Assembly: GCF_050313795.1 (NCBI RefSeq)
Contig: NZ_JBNPMC010000003.1
Coordinates: forward strand, 62,001-126,000
DNA: 64,000 nucleotides
From: CAMBRQ01 sp945870325
GTDB lineage: Bacteria > Bacillota > Clostridia > Lachnospirales > Lachnospiraceae
Direction of reading: 5' to 3'
A program made the position numbers and the translations under genes. Under the pieces are notes generated by a model, which ran no database searches, had not been told where the DNA came from, and saw only the letters and a list, made by a program, of their open reading frames with translations. Positions 16,509 to 24,931 of this stretch are shown one piece after another (position 1 is the stretch's first letter; each line of letters starts with the position of its first letter).

Positions 16509-18032
16509 ATGAGAAGAATTAAAAAGGCACTTGCTTCATTTTTGCTGATATGTGTGCTGACTCCATGCATATCCATGATTGCGAATGCGGCATCTGCGGA
16601 ATTACGTTTTACAGACCCTTCAACAACAGTAGGGGCAGAGGTAGAGGTGACAGCAAAGTTATCATCATCTTCTAATCTTCAGTCTTTGGATGCAACACTG
16701 ACTTATGATTCCAGTATGCTGAGGTTCATAAGTGGAGATAGTGCATCTGGTGGAGATGGAACGATTACTTTATCTGGCAGCGGAAGTGGGACAAGTATGG
16801 ATTTCGTGCTTAAGTTCCAGGCGTTAGAGGAAGGTACGGCAAAGGTTGAGATATCACAGGCATCCGGTACGGATGCATCTGGATCGGCACTGCAGATAAC
16901 AAAAGGAAGCTCTGCGGTTACGATTGGTCCTGGCGATCCTTCCTTGATCACGAGCGAAGAAGAAGGAGATACTGCTCCGGTCGGAGAAGGACCACAGGTG
17001 GATGTGGATGGTACTCAGTATGTGATTACGAATGATTTCTCAGATGCAGTGATTCCGAACGGATTCGAAAGAGGTGAGATGACATTCGAGGGTACAAACT
17101 GTCAGGTGGTAACCCAGGCGGCAAGTGGTGAGTCTGCGATGTATCTGACTCCTACTACCGGCGGAGAAGCAGATTTCTTCCTATATAATAGTGATGAAGG
17201 TACGTTCGCTCCGTTTGAAGAAGTAGAGATTGCGGCAGATCGTTATCTTGTAATGCTGAGAAATGATGGTTCTGTAAAACTTCCGAATCAGTATCAGGAA
17301 ACAACCCTTACTCTGAACGGAAAAGAATTCACTGCATGGCAGGATACTACAAATGCTGAGTATTATATTGTCTATGCATTGAATACGGATGGGCAGAAGG
17401 CTCTGTATCAATACGATACGGTGGATAAGACCTATCAGAGATTCATTCAGCAGGCGGTACAGACGGAGACAGAGAAGAAATCATCACCAAAAGGAATCTG
17501 GGGAAAGATTCTCCAGTTTATTGAAGATTTTCTGGATATCGCTGTGATTATTGGTGCGATTATTCTGTTGTTGTTGCTGATTGTATTGATTGTAGTAGGT
17601 GTGAAACTTCGCCATCGTAATCTGGAATTAGATGATCTGTATGATGAGTATGGAATCGATCTAGATGAAGAAGAAGCACCGGCAAAGGGGAAGAAATCAG
17701 CAAAATCAACGAAGGCAGAGAAAGCAGCGTCCGGCAAAGGGAAGAAGACGGCAGCAGGACAGGATAAGAGCGAACCGGCTGTAAGAGTTCCTGCAAAGAC
17801 CATGAGCCTTGTGGATGAAGATGATTTCGACGACTTTGACGATTATGATGAAGAAGACTTCGATGATTATGACGAGGATGATTACGAAGAAGATTATGGT
17901 TATGACAATGAAGATGAGCCGGAAGAGATGATTGATGATCTGGATGAACTTTTGAGTACGCAGCCACAGAAGAAGCGTAGTCACATGGAACCGGATGATA
18001 CATTTAAGGTTGACTTTATTGATTTGGATTAA
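16509..18032 (+). CDS. Membrane-anchored cohesin-domain surface protein with acidic tail
   Basis: 507 residues. Signal peptide at 1-28 ending ...MIANAASA. A cohesin-like beta sandwich spans about 30-140 (LRFTDPSTTVGAEVEVTAKL, ATLTYDSSMLRFISGD, VLKFQALEEGTAKVEI). A second extracellular region with FFLYNSDEGTFAPFEEVE-type strands follows at about 165-310. One membrane helix (about 342-365, AVIIGAIILLLLLIVLIVVG) leads into a cytoplasmic tail with a Lys/Ala-rich part and then a strongly acidic stretch rich in Asp, Glu and Tyr. No dockerin is visible in the window. It may organise surface or wall enzymes. Terminator follows. Confidence 0.8.
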   Translation: MRRIKKALASFLLICVLTPCISMIANAASAELRFTDPSTTVGAEVEVTAKLSSSSNLQSLDATLTYDSSMLRFISGDSASGGDGTITLSGSGSGTSMDFVLKFQALEEGTAKVEISQASGTDASGSALQITKGSSAVTIGPGDPSLITSEEEGDTAPVGEGPQVDVDGTQYVITNDFSDAVIPNGFERGEMTFEGTNCQVVTQAASGESAMYLTPTTGGEADFFLYNSDEGTFAPFEEVEIAADRYLVMLRNDGSVKLPNQYQETTLTLNGKEFTAWQDTTNAEYYIVYALNTDGQKALYQYDTVDKTYQRFIQQAVQTETEKKSSPKGIWGKILQFIEDFLDIAVIIGAIILLLLLIVLIVVGVKLRHRNLELDDLYDEYGIDLDEEEAPAKGKKSAKSTKAEKAASGKGKKTAAGQDKSEPAVRVPAKTMSLVDEDDFDDFDDYDEEDFDDYDEDDYEEDYGYDNEDEPEEMIDDLDELLSTQPQKKRSHMEPDDTFKVDFIDLD

Positions 18033-18042
18033 TGAGTTCGAA

Positions 18043-18075
18043 GAGGAATGTGAATTACATTCCTCTTTTATTTTA
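18043..18075 (+). terminator. Intrinsic terminator after the cohesin-domain gene
   Basis: Perfect GAGGAATGT (18043-18051) / ACATTCCTC (18057-18065) hairpin followed by TTTTATTTTA. Confidence 0.9.
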
Positions 18076-18166
18076 CATTTGCGCCTGGATTTGATACAAT
18101 ACAGGTTAAAAGTGCAAAAAAAACGGTAGTTTGTACAAATACAAGGGTAATACAAGGAGTAGAGAT

Positions 18167-19993
18167 ATGTGTGGAATTGTAGGATATATCGGAAACCAGC
18201 AGGCAGCGCCAATCCTCTTGGACGGCTTATCTAAGCTGGAGTACAGAGGGTATGATTCAGCAGGTATTGCTGTATATAACGGTGAGAAGGTTGAGATGGT
18301 GAAATCAAAAGGAAGGCTTAAGGTATTAAGCGAGATGACTCACGATGGAGCAACTCTCCCAGGAACGCTTGGTATCGGTCACACGAGATGGGCAACCCAT
18401 GGTTCACCATCGGATGTGAATGCCCATCCTCATTTTAATAAAGATCATAGTATCGTAGTAGTACATAATGGTATTATTGAGAATTACCTGAAGTTAAAGA
18501 AGAAATTAGAGAAGCATGGATATGAGTTCGTATCTGAGACGGACACAGAGATCATCGCCCATCTTCTGGATTATTACTATAAGGGAAATCCGCTTCAGGC
18601 TGTGACGAAGATCATGCATCGTATGGAAGGTTCTTATGCATTGGGAATTATTTTCAAGGATCATCCGAATGAATTATATGCGGTACGTAAGGATAGTCCG
18701 CTGATTGTTGGTCATACGAATGGAGGCAATATCATTGCTTCGGATGTACCGGCAGTTCTTAGATATACCAGAGATGTTTTTTTTATTGAAAATGAAGAGA
18801 TCGTTCGCATGACAGAGGAGTCTATGGAGTTCTTTAACGTGGACGAGGAACCGATTGAGAAAGAGTCCACCAGAATTGAATGGGATGTGAATGCGGCGGA
18901 AAAAGGCGGCTATGAGCATTTCATGCTGAAGGAGATGTATGAGCAGCCGAAGGCTATTACGGATACATTCTCTCCGCGAATCAAAGACGGGAAGATCGTC
19001 ATTGAAGAACTTGGGATGACGGACGAGGAGATCCGAAAGATTCAGAAGATTATGATTGTAGCCTGTGGTTCTGCGGCTCATGTTGGTCATACCAGCAAAT
19101 ATATCTTCGAAGGGCTGGCGCGTGTTCCTGTAGAAGTGGATATGGCATCTGAATTCCGTTACCGAAGTCCGATCCTGGATGAGAATACATTGGTAATTGT
19201 TATCAGCCAGTCTGGCGAGACGGCCGATACGCTTGCAGCACTGCGGGAATCGAAGCGGTTAGGCGCGCGAGTTCTTGGTGTCGTGAATGTAGTGGGAAGT
19301 TCTATCGCAAGAGAGGCAGACAATGTAATGTATACCTGGGCGGGACCGGAGATTGCGGTTGCTACCACGAAAGCATACTCTGCACAGTTGATCGCGATGT
19401 ATCTTCTGGCGATGAAGTTCGCGTATGTGAGGGGACATCTGGATGATGCCGGATTAGCGGAGATGCTGGAAGATCTGAAAGCACTCCCGTCCCAGGTTGA
19501 GATGATGTTGAATAATAAAGGGAGGATCCAGAAGTTCGCGAACCGTTATCTGGCAGCAAGAGATGTATTCTTCATCGGAAGAGGGATTGACCATGCGATC
19601 TCGATGGAAGGTTCTCTGAAGTTAAAAGAGATCTCCTATATCCATTCTGAGGCTTATGCGGCAGGAGAGTTGAAACATGGAACCATTTCCCTGGTGGAAG
19701 AAGGTACCTTGGTTGCGGCAGTGCTGACGCAGAAGGATCTCTATAAGAAGATGATCAGTAATATGGAAGAAGTGCGGACTCGAGGAGCATTCGTAATGGC
19801 GGTAACTGTTGAAGGCAATACGGATGTGGAGCGTGCGGCGGATTATGTAATCTACATTCCGGAGACGAATAAGTATTTTACGAATTCACTGGCGATTATT
19901 CCGTTGCAGCTCTTTGGATATTATATCGCAGTAGGGCGTGGATGCGATGTAGATAAGCCGAGGAACCTGGCGAAATCTGTTACAGTGGAATAG
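18167..19993 (+). CDS. glmS: Glutamine-fructose-6-phosphate aminotransferase (isomerising)
   Basis: 608 residues from ATG 18167 (AAGGAG at 18154-18159), giving the required N-terminal MCGIVGYIG with catalytic Cys2 after Met removal. It makes glucosamine-6-phosphate for peptidoglycan and amino sugars. The glutaminase domain contains GHTRWATHG and HNGIIENY. Two SIS sugar-isomerase domains follow (SQSGETADTLAALRESK; GRGIDHAISMEGSLKLKEIS), ending with the conserved KSVTVE. Only about 90 nt separate it from the upstream terminator, with no room for a glmS ribozyme. A long palindromic element (E1) begins 7 nt after the stop. Confidence 0.97.
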   Translation: MCGIVGYIGNQQAAPILLDGLSKLEYRGYDSAGIAVYNGEKVEMVKSKGRLKVLSEMTHDGATLPGTLGIGHTRWATHGSPSDVNAHPHFNKDHSIVVVHNGIIENYLKLKKKLEKHGYEFVSETDTEIIAHLLDYYYKGNPLQAVTKIMHRMEGSYALGIIFKDHPNELYAVRKDSPLIVGHTNGGNIIASDVPAVLRYTRDVFFIENEEIVRMTEESMEFFNVDEEPIEKESTRIEWDVNAAEKGGYEHFMLKEMYEQPKAITDTFSPRIKDGKIVIEELGMTDEEIRKIQKIMIVACGSAAHVGHTSKYIFEGLARVPVEVDMASEFRYRSPILDENTLVIVISQSGETADTLAALRESKRLGARVLGVVNVVGSSIAREADNVMYTWAGPEIAVATTKAYSAQLIAMYLLAMKFAYVRGHLDDAGLAEMLEDLKALPSQVEMMLNNKGRIQKFANRYLAARDVFFIGRGIDHAISMEGSLKLKEISYIHSEAYAAGELKHGTISLVEEGTLVAAVLTQKDLYKKMISNMEEVRTRGAFVMAVTVEGNTDVERAADYVIYIPETNKYFTNSLAIIPLQLFGYYIAVGRGCDVDKPRNLAKSVTVE

Positions 19994-20000
19994 GGAATTG

Positions 20001-20327
20001 AGTTCTTGAAGAGTATATGTGGAGCGTACGGCAGAGAGGAGCAGTATGGGCATTCAGATCCGACTCCAATCGTCTACAATCCGTAAGTTCAAAAGAGGTC
20101 TGGAATCAGGAATCGAATGTAATCGCCGGACAAATCTGAAAGATTTCTCCGGCTCAGACATTCTTGAATTCTGTGCGTGTGGCACAGAATTCATCCTGAT
20201 TTCAGACCTTTTTTTCACTAACGGCTTGTACGGCTCTTCTACGGATCTGAATGCCCATACTGCCCCTCTCTGCCTGTCATTCTTATGTGTAACTCTTCAT
20301 GAACTGTGGGGATTCCTGACGGGGTGC
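20001..20327 (+). repeat. Long palindromic element E1 (3' of glmS)
   Basis: Outer arms 20001-20014 (AGTTCTTGAAGAGT) and 20292-20305. A long near-perfect stem starts with GGCAGAGAGG at 20031 and pairs with sequence ending near 20274. Inside are hairpin A (20115-20163, stem GAATGT/ACATTC, inner AATC and TCAG) and hairpin B (20165-20193, arms TGAATTCTGTGC). The 5' box AGCGTACGGC is at 20023-20032 and the 3' box GGGGATTCCTGACGGGGTGC at 20308-20327. Same strand as glmS. Open frames crossing it are not genes. Confidence 0.9.
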
Positions 20328-20386
20328 AAGGGGGGAATGGTATTGGTAGGAAATGGCGGTTGATCCCTGTCAACACAGTTCCACGC

Positions 20387-20698
20387 GCATCCTTCGCCAG
20401 GAATCCTCCCAGCAGAGAAAACTCTGAGATTCCGGAGATGTCAGGTGAAGCAGAAGAAGATGGGTGGCTCTGAGAGCGTCAAGTAAGTGTTACAAGGCGT
20501 TAGCGTGAGAATCCCCGTAGATTGGCATGAGCCTTTGACTTCACGTCAAAGACGAAAGAGTACCCGAACTGCGAAATCATCAAGATTTCGGAGTGAGTGT
20601 ACTCGGTTGCCAATCTACGGGGATTCTCACGCTTACACCTTGTTAACGAAACGCCCCGGCCTCAGAGCCAGCCATCCGCTTCTGCTTCGCCGTACGCT
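20387..20698 (-). repeat. Long palindromic element E2 (3' of the deacetylase gene)
   Basis: Arms GAAGCAGAAG (20447-20456) and CTTCTGCTTC (20679-20688), with an inner perfect stem including AGCGTGAGAATCCCCGTAGA. Read on the minus strand it has the family layout: 5' box AGCGTACGGC (20689-20698), hairpin A (20558-20604, TTGA-type loop), hairpin B (20533-20551, GTGA loop) and 3' box (20387-20410). It follows the minus-strand deacetylase gene in the same orientation and lies tail to tail with E1. Confidence 0.9.
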
Positions 20699-20721
20699 TT
20701 CCAAGAGTCTACTTTTCTACA

Positions 20722-21639
20722 CTAAATTCCCAACTCATCCAACGCCCGAAAACGATACCCCATCTCTTCCCATTTCCCCAACAGTTCATCCAGAATCTGT
20801 GCATTTGTACTGGATGTGCTATGCAGGAGAACGATTGCCCCGGGGTGAATCCGCCCAAGGAGTTTGTCGAATGCTTCTGCCTTAGAAGGCTGGTCATCCT
20901 GATACCAGTCAACATAGGCAAGGCTCCAGAAGAAGGTCTGGTATCCCAGATCTTTTGCCATTTGTAGGTTCTCGGTGCTGTACTTGCCCTGTGGCGGACG
21001 GTAGTACTTGGTCATGGATTCTCCGGTAATCTCGGTATAGAGGTCCTCCACATCCTTTAATTCCTTCTCAAATGCTTCTTTCGTCGAGATCTGGGACATA
21101 TCTGGATGATGGTAGGTGTGGTTGCCTACGATATGACCCTCATCGTGCATTCTTTTTATGAGTTCGGGTTCGGAAGAGATGAAGGTTCCGACGACAAAGA
21201 AGGTGGCTGGTGCATGATGTTTCTTTAAAGCATCCAGGATAGGCTCAGTGTTGCCGTTTTCATATCCGCAGTCGAAGGTCAGGTAGAGAACTTTTTCGTC
21301 AGTATCTTCAGCATAGTAGGCGTTATAGGCTTTCAGTTCGTCGAATGTGGCATTCGCTACGGGTGGCTGCCCATCTTCCTGAAAACTAAGTCCCCAGTTC
21401 TCGGCGGCTGATGCAATGGCAGAGGAACTGGCAGACGAACTGTCAGATGGACTTTCGGCTGAACTGTCAGATACGTTGCCAGATGAGTTGGCAGATGAAC
21501 CGTCAGTAGAGAGAGTTTCACTTGTAGAAGATGGGCTCTGCGGTGCGAATCGGGATGCTACTAATTGTCCTCCGAAGAAAGATGCGGTCAGTAAAAGCAG
21601 AATTCCCGCCAGTTTGACAAGATTATTTTTGGATAGCAT
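20722..21639 (-). CDS. Polysaccharide deacetylase (PdaA-like), membrane-anchored
   Basis: 305 residues. N-terminal hydrophobic helix (about 8-27) as uncleaved anchor or signal, then a Ser-rich linker (about 33-78). A NodB-type deacetylase domain follows from about 115: YLTFDCGYENG with the catalytic/metal Asp, GNHTYHHPDM with the metal His pair, YYRPPQGKYS and GAIVLLHS. It resembles the delta-lactam-type muramic acid deacetylases of spore cortex, but a general wall deacetylase is equally possible. Transcribed toward glmS, with E2 beginning 23 nt after its stop. Confidence 0.88.
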   Translation of the reverse strand: MLSKNNLVKLAGILLLLTASFFGGQLVASRFAPQSPSSTSETLSTDGSSANSSGNVSDSSAESPSDSSSASSSAIASAAENWGLSFQEDGQPPVANATFDELKAYNAYYAEDTDEKVLYLTFDCGYENGNTEPILDALKKHHAPATFFVVGTFISSEPELIKRMHDEGHIVGNHTYHHPDMSQISTKEAFEKELKDVEDLYTEITGESMTKYYRPPQGKYSTENLQMAKDLGYQTFFWSLAYVDWYQDDQPSKAEAFDKLLGRIHPGAIVLLHSTSSTNAQILDELLGKWEEMGYRFRALDELGI

Positions 21640-21756
21640 AAGATACTCCGTTTGCTTTGTTTACCATATGTATATGTTGGTTTTGTAATATCATGAGAAG
21701 AAGGTGCGAAGTTACTGCTTGCTGATCTGGAAGATATACGATATTAGTCCATCTTC

Positions 21757-21785
21757 TTGAAATGGCAGTTAAAAGAGTGTAAAAT
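21757..21785 (+). promoter_or_regulatory. Predicted promoter of the DUF218 gene
   Basis: TTGAAA at 21757-21762, 17-nt spacer, TAAAAT at 21780-21785, in the divergent region between the deacetylase gene and the DUF218 gene. Confidence 0.5.
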
Positions 21786-21847
21786 ACATGAAGATATAGA
21801 TGCCAAGAGATCATGAAGAAAAGAGTGTATCGTATAAGGAGTAACGA

Positions 21848-22459
21848 ATGAAGAAGCATATATCTAAGTTAAGGAAATACGTATCTAAATTAAACTGGAT
21901 TGCCTCCGGCTTCCTGGCTGTGAATGGCCTGTTATTCTGCATGATGTTTCGCTGTCCTAAGAAACGCTGGGAGCAGGATCGTTATGACTGTGCCATCGTC
22001 TGCGGATGCCAGGTAGGAGAGGACGGTGTGCCGTCAGACATGCTGAAGGCCAGAGTAGAGAAGGCGGTGGAACTGTGGAAGGAGAAAAAGGTGCAATATC
22101 TGATCATGTCCGGCGCAGCTGTACATAATGAATACATAGAAGCGGAAGCGATGAAGCGTTATGCCATAGAACTTGGCGTGTCGGAGGAATATATCCTGGA
22201 AGAGAAGCAGGCGGTCAGCACCTATCATAATCTGGTGTATTCTACCAGGATGATGCGCCACTGTGGATTCAAGGATTGTGTGGTTGTAACGAACAGCTGG
22301 CATCTGCGAAAAGCAGACCATTATGCCAGACAAAGCGGCATGCGTTATGTGATGGCAGCATCGGATGCACCTAAGGGGCAGAGCATGAAGGAGACGATTC
22401 GCCTGCACATTCAGACGAATCTGCATATGTATGTAAATATGTGGAAAGGATATTATTAA
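21848..22459 (+). CDS. DUF218 (YdcF/SanA/ElyC-like) membrane protein
   Basis: 203 residues with an N-terminal membrane helix (about 16-35) and a DUF218 domain: YDCAIVCGCQVGEDG, VPSDMLKARVEKAVELW, YLIMSGAAVHNEYIEAEAMK, EEKQAVSTYHNLVYS and CVVVTNSWHLRKADHYARQS. Members of this family influence envelope polysaccharide or lipid-carrier metabolism, but the enzymatic reaction is not settled. Eight bases separate it from the LRR gene, so it may be co-transcribed with the LRR/VWA/ATPase module. Confidence 0.85.
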   Translation: MKKHISKLRKYVSKLNWIASGFLAVNGLLFCMMFRCPKKRWEQDRYDCAIVCGCQVGEDGVPSDMLKARVEKAVELWKEKKVQYLIMSGAAVHNEYIEAEAMKRYAIELGVSEEYILEEKQAVSTYHNLVYSTRMMRHCGFKDCVVVTNSWHLRKADHYARQSGMRYVMAASDAPKGQSMKETIRLHIQTNLHMYVNMWKGYY

Positions 22460-22466
22460 TCCGAAG

Positions 22467-23498
22467 ATGATGTGGAAAAAGACGATAGGGAAAGAAACGA
22501 TATGGAAAAAGACAGCAGGACAGATCTGTCCTGAGATTCATTACAAGAATACAAAGCAGGGAATTATGATCACTGGCTGTTATGGTACCGATGGACAAGT
22601 GGTTCTGCCGGATGAGATTGCGGGAAGACCAGTGACGGAGATAGCCCCGTATGCATTTGCCGAGAACCAGGAAGAGGAAGATGTGCTGGTGTGGAAGAAT
22701 GAGAATGCAGGCTTTGGAGGAGACATGCAGAGAATCTGCGGTACGCAGGTGACGGAAGTCTGGCTTCCTTTTGAGGTGACGGAGATTGGAAGGTATGCAT
22801 TCTATCGGTGCAGGAACTTAAGGAAACTGATCCTGACAGACAGCCTTCTGGATATCGGAGGAGGTGCGCTGACAGGATGCAATCTGTCAGAGGTAGAACT
22901 ATATTTCTTCCGTGGTGAGAGATGCTGCCTTAAGTCCATTGTGGACGAGATGCGTTTTGCAATCCGGGCAAGGCTTCATTATTATGGAGAGGATGCATCG
23001 GGACAGGAAGAGGTGGTAACTGCGCAGGTGTTATTCCCAGAGCATTATGAAGAGGCGGTGGAGAACACGCCGGCAAGGATTTTATTTACCCAGCATCATG
23101 GAGCGGGAGGATATTACCGGCAGTGTTTTTATGATAGAAAATTAGATTATAAAAAATATGATGAACTGCTGTTTCGTACAGTGGCAGAAGAAAAGCCTTG
23201 GGTTGCGGCAGAACTGGTGCTGAATCGTCTGCGGTATCCCTATCAATTGATGCAGAAGGCCAAGGAAGAATATGAGCAGTATATGACGGCACATATTGAG
23301 GATGTGGCCGGTTATCTGATTGAGCGGGAGGACATCGAGGGGCTTGCCTTTTTGTCAGATAAGAATTACTGGAACGAGGCGGCTTTGAATGATGCAATAC
23401 AGAGGGCGACGGAAGGCAAGAAGACGGAAGCATTAAGCCTTCTTATGGATGAGAAACATAGTCTCTATCCAAAGAAAAAGAAGACATTTGAATTGTAA
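22467..23498 (+). CDS. BspA-type leucine-rich repeat protein
   Basis: 343 residues without signal peptide or membrane helix, so probably cytoplasmic. The N-terminal half has BspA-like LRR_5 units (VVLPDEIAGRPVTEIAPYAF, VWLPFEVTEIGRYAFYRCRN, LILTDSLLDIGGGALTGC). The C-terminal half is helical (LFRTVAEEKPWVAAELVLNR) and I do not recognise it. Two adjacent ATGs at 22467 and 22470 lack a strong ribosome site. Located directly before the VWA and MoxR-type ATPase genes, it may be the recognition subunit of that module (inference). Confidence 0.7.
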   Translation: MMWKKTIGKETIWKKTAGQICPEIHYKNTKQGIMITGCYGTDGQVVLPDEIAGRPVTEIAPYAFAENQEEEDVLVWKNENAGFGGDMQRICGTQVTEVWLPFEVTEIGRYAFYRCRNLRKLILTDSLLDIGGGALTGCNLSEVELYFFRGERCCLKSIVDEMRFAIRARLHYYGEDASGQEEVVTAQVLFPEHYEEAVENTPARILFTQHHGAGGYYRQCFYDRKLDYKKYDELLFRTVAEEKPWVAAELVLNRLRYPYQLMQKAKEEYEQYMTAHIEDVAGYLIEREDIEGLAFLSDKNYWNEAALNDAIQRATEGKKTEALSLLMDEKHSLYPKKKKTFEL

Positions 23499-23538
23499 TA
23501 TGGTTTGATACATTGACGATAAGTAAGGGGAAAGGGAA

Positions 23539-24843
23539 ATGGCAGCAGAGTTAACAACCGGTGAAAAATTAGATGTCGTCAGCCGTAAGATCCTGATGGT
23601 CTCCCGGAACGAATTGTACTTAAAGATGCGGTTTATGGATGTAGCCCTAAGCAGCCTGTTCTTTGTTATGGATGAGGGGGCGGATGGTATGGGAACCGAT
23701 GGACTCTATCTCTATTATCATCCGCAATATCTGGGCGGACTATATAGGGAAGACCGGATACAGGTGAACCGGATCTATCTTCATCTGGTATTGCATGGCA
23801 TCTTCCGCCATATGGTACGAAAGAATGGAAGGGAAGAACGGCTCTATAGTCTTGCCTGCGACATCGTAACGGAGTCCATGATTGACAGTATGCAGCATAG
23901 ATGCGTGTTAAAAAGCCGCTCCTGGCTTCGCCGGGAGACATATCGTAGGCTTAAGAAAGAGATGAAGGTGCTGACGGCAGAGAAGGTCTATGGCGAGATT
24001 GGCAGATGGGAATTATCCGAGGCTGAGATGATGCGCCTGGAAACAGAATTCCGGGTGGACGACCATAGTTACTGGCCTTCCGATGACGATCAGAAGAAAC
24101 AGAATCAGATTGAGAATAAATGGCAGGATATCAGTGAGCAGATGGAGACGGATATGGAGACCTTCTCCAAGGAATCGTCGGCGGAATCGGGAAACTTGGT
24201 GGACCAGGTGCGCGTGGAGAATCGGGCGCGTTTCGACTACCGTCAGTTCCTTCGGAAGTTCTCGGTGCTGAAAGAAGAGATGGCGGTGGATCAGGATTCT
24301 TTTGACTATGTGTTCTACAGTTATGGTTTGTCTTTATATGGCAATATGCCTCTGATTGAGCCGCAGGAGTGGAAGGAAGTGCAGAAGGTAGAAGAATTTG
24401 CCATTGTGATCGATACTTCCATGTCCTGCTCCGGAGAACTGGTGAAAAAGTTCCTGGAAGAGACTTATGGCGTTCTTAGTGAGAATGACAGTTTCTTTCG
24501 GAAGGTGAATATTCACATTATTCAGTGTGATGACCAGGTGCAGACGGACCAGAAGGTTACCAGTGAAGAGGAATTGATCGAATATATGGAGGATCTGGAA
24601 CTGTGTGGTGAAGGCGGAACGGATTTCCGTCCGGCATTCGCGTATGTAGAACAGTTGATGGAGCAGCATGCTTTTGATCATCTGAAAGGATTGATTTATT
24701 TTACCGACGGAAGAGGAATCTATCCGGCGAAGATGCCGCCATTTACGACGGCATTTGTGTTCATGAAAGAAGATTATGAGGATGTGGATGTTCCTCCCTG
24801 GGCGATGAAGTTAATCTTAGAGGAGGAAGACCTGGAAAGATAG
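23539..24843 (+). CDS. VWA-like domain protein (DUF2201 type)
   Basis: 434 residues. The N-terminal domain has a metallopeptidase-like His cluster LHLVLHGIFRHM near residue 90. The C-terminal part is von Willebrand A-like with a MIDAS motif IDTSMSCSG near 292 and GEGGTDFRPAF carrying the conserved Thr/Asp. The middle is charged and helical. Proteins of this layout pair with MoxR-type AAA ATPases, as found here 88 nt downstream; the pair probably remodels a target complex. The function in this organism is unknown. Confidence 0.82.
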   Translation: MAAELTTGEKLDVVSRKILMVSRNELYLKMRFMDVALSSLFFVMDEGADGMGTDGLYLYYHPQYLGGLYREDRIQVNRIYLHLVLHGIFRHMVRKNGREERLYSLACDIVTESMIDSMQHRCVLKSRSWLRRETYRRLKKEMKVLTAEKVYGEIGRWELSEAEMMRLETEFRVDDHSYWPSDDDQKKQNQIENKWQDISEQMETDMETFSKESSAESGNLVDQVRVENRARFDYRQFLRKFSVLKEEMAVDQDSFDYVFYSYGLSLYGNMPLIEPQEWKEVQKVEEFAIVIDTSMSCSGELVKKFLEETYGVLSENDSFFRKVNIHIIQCDDQVQTDQKVTSEEELIEYMEDLELCGEGGTDFRPAFAYVEQLMEQHAFDHLKGLIYFTDGRGIYPAKMPPFTTAFVFMKEDYEDVDVPPWAMKLILEEEDLER

Positions 24844-24931
24844 AGGGATACGAAGAGAATATCAAGTCAGAGAGATCTCTGAATCATAGTTATTAGAATC
24901 AGAAAATAAAGAACAGGACAGGAGATAGGAC

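Noticed and set aside
18076..18166. glmS ribozyme
   Set aside because: Only about 90 nt separate the upstream terminator and the glmS start, and the conserved core was not seen.
20019..20885. Open frames across the glmS-pdaA gap
   Set aside because: They run through palindromic elements E1 and E2 and the end of the deacetylase gene on the wrong strand. No family resemblance and no ribosome sites.
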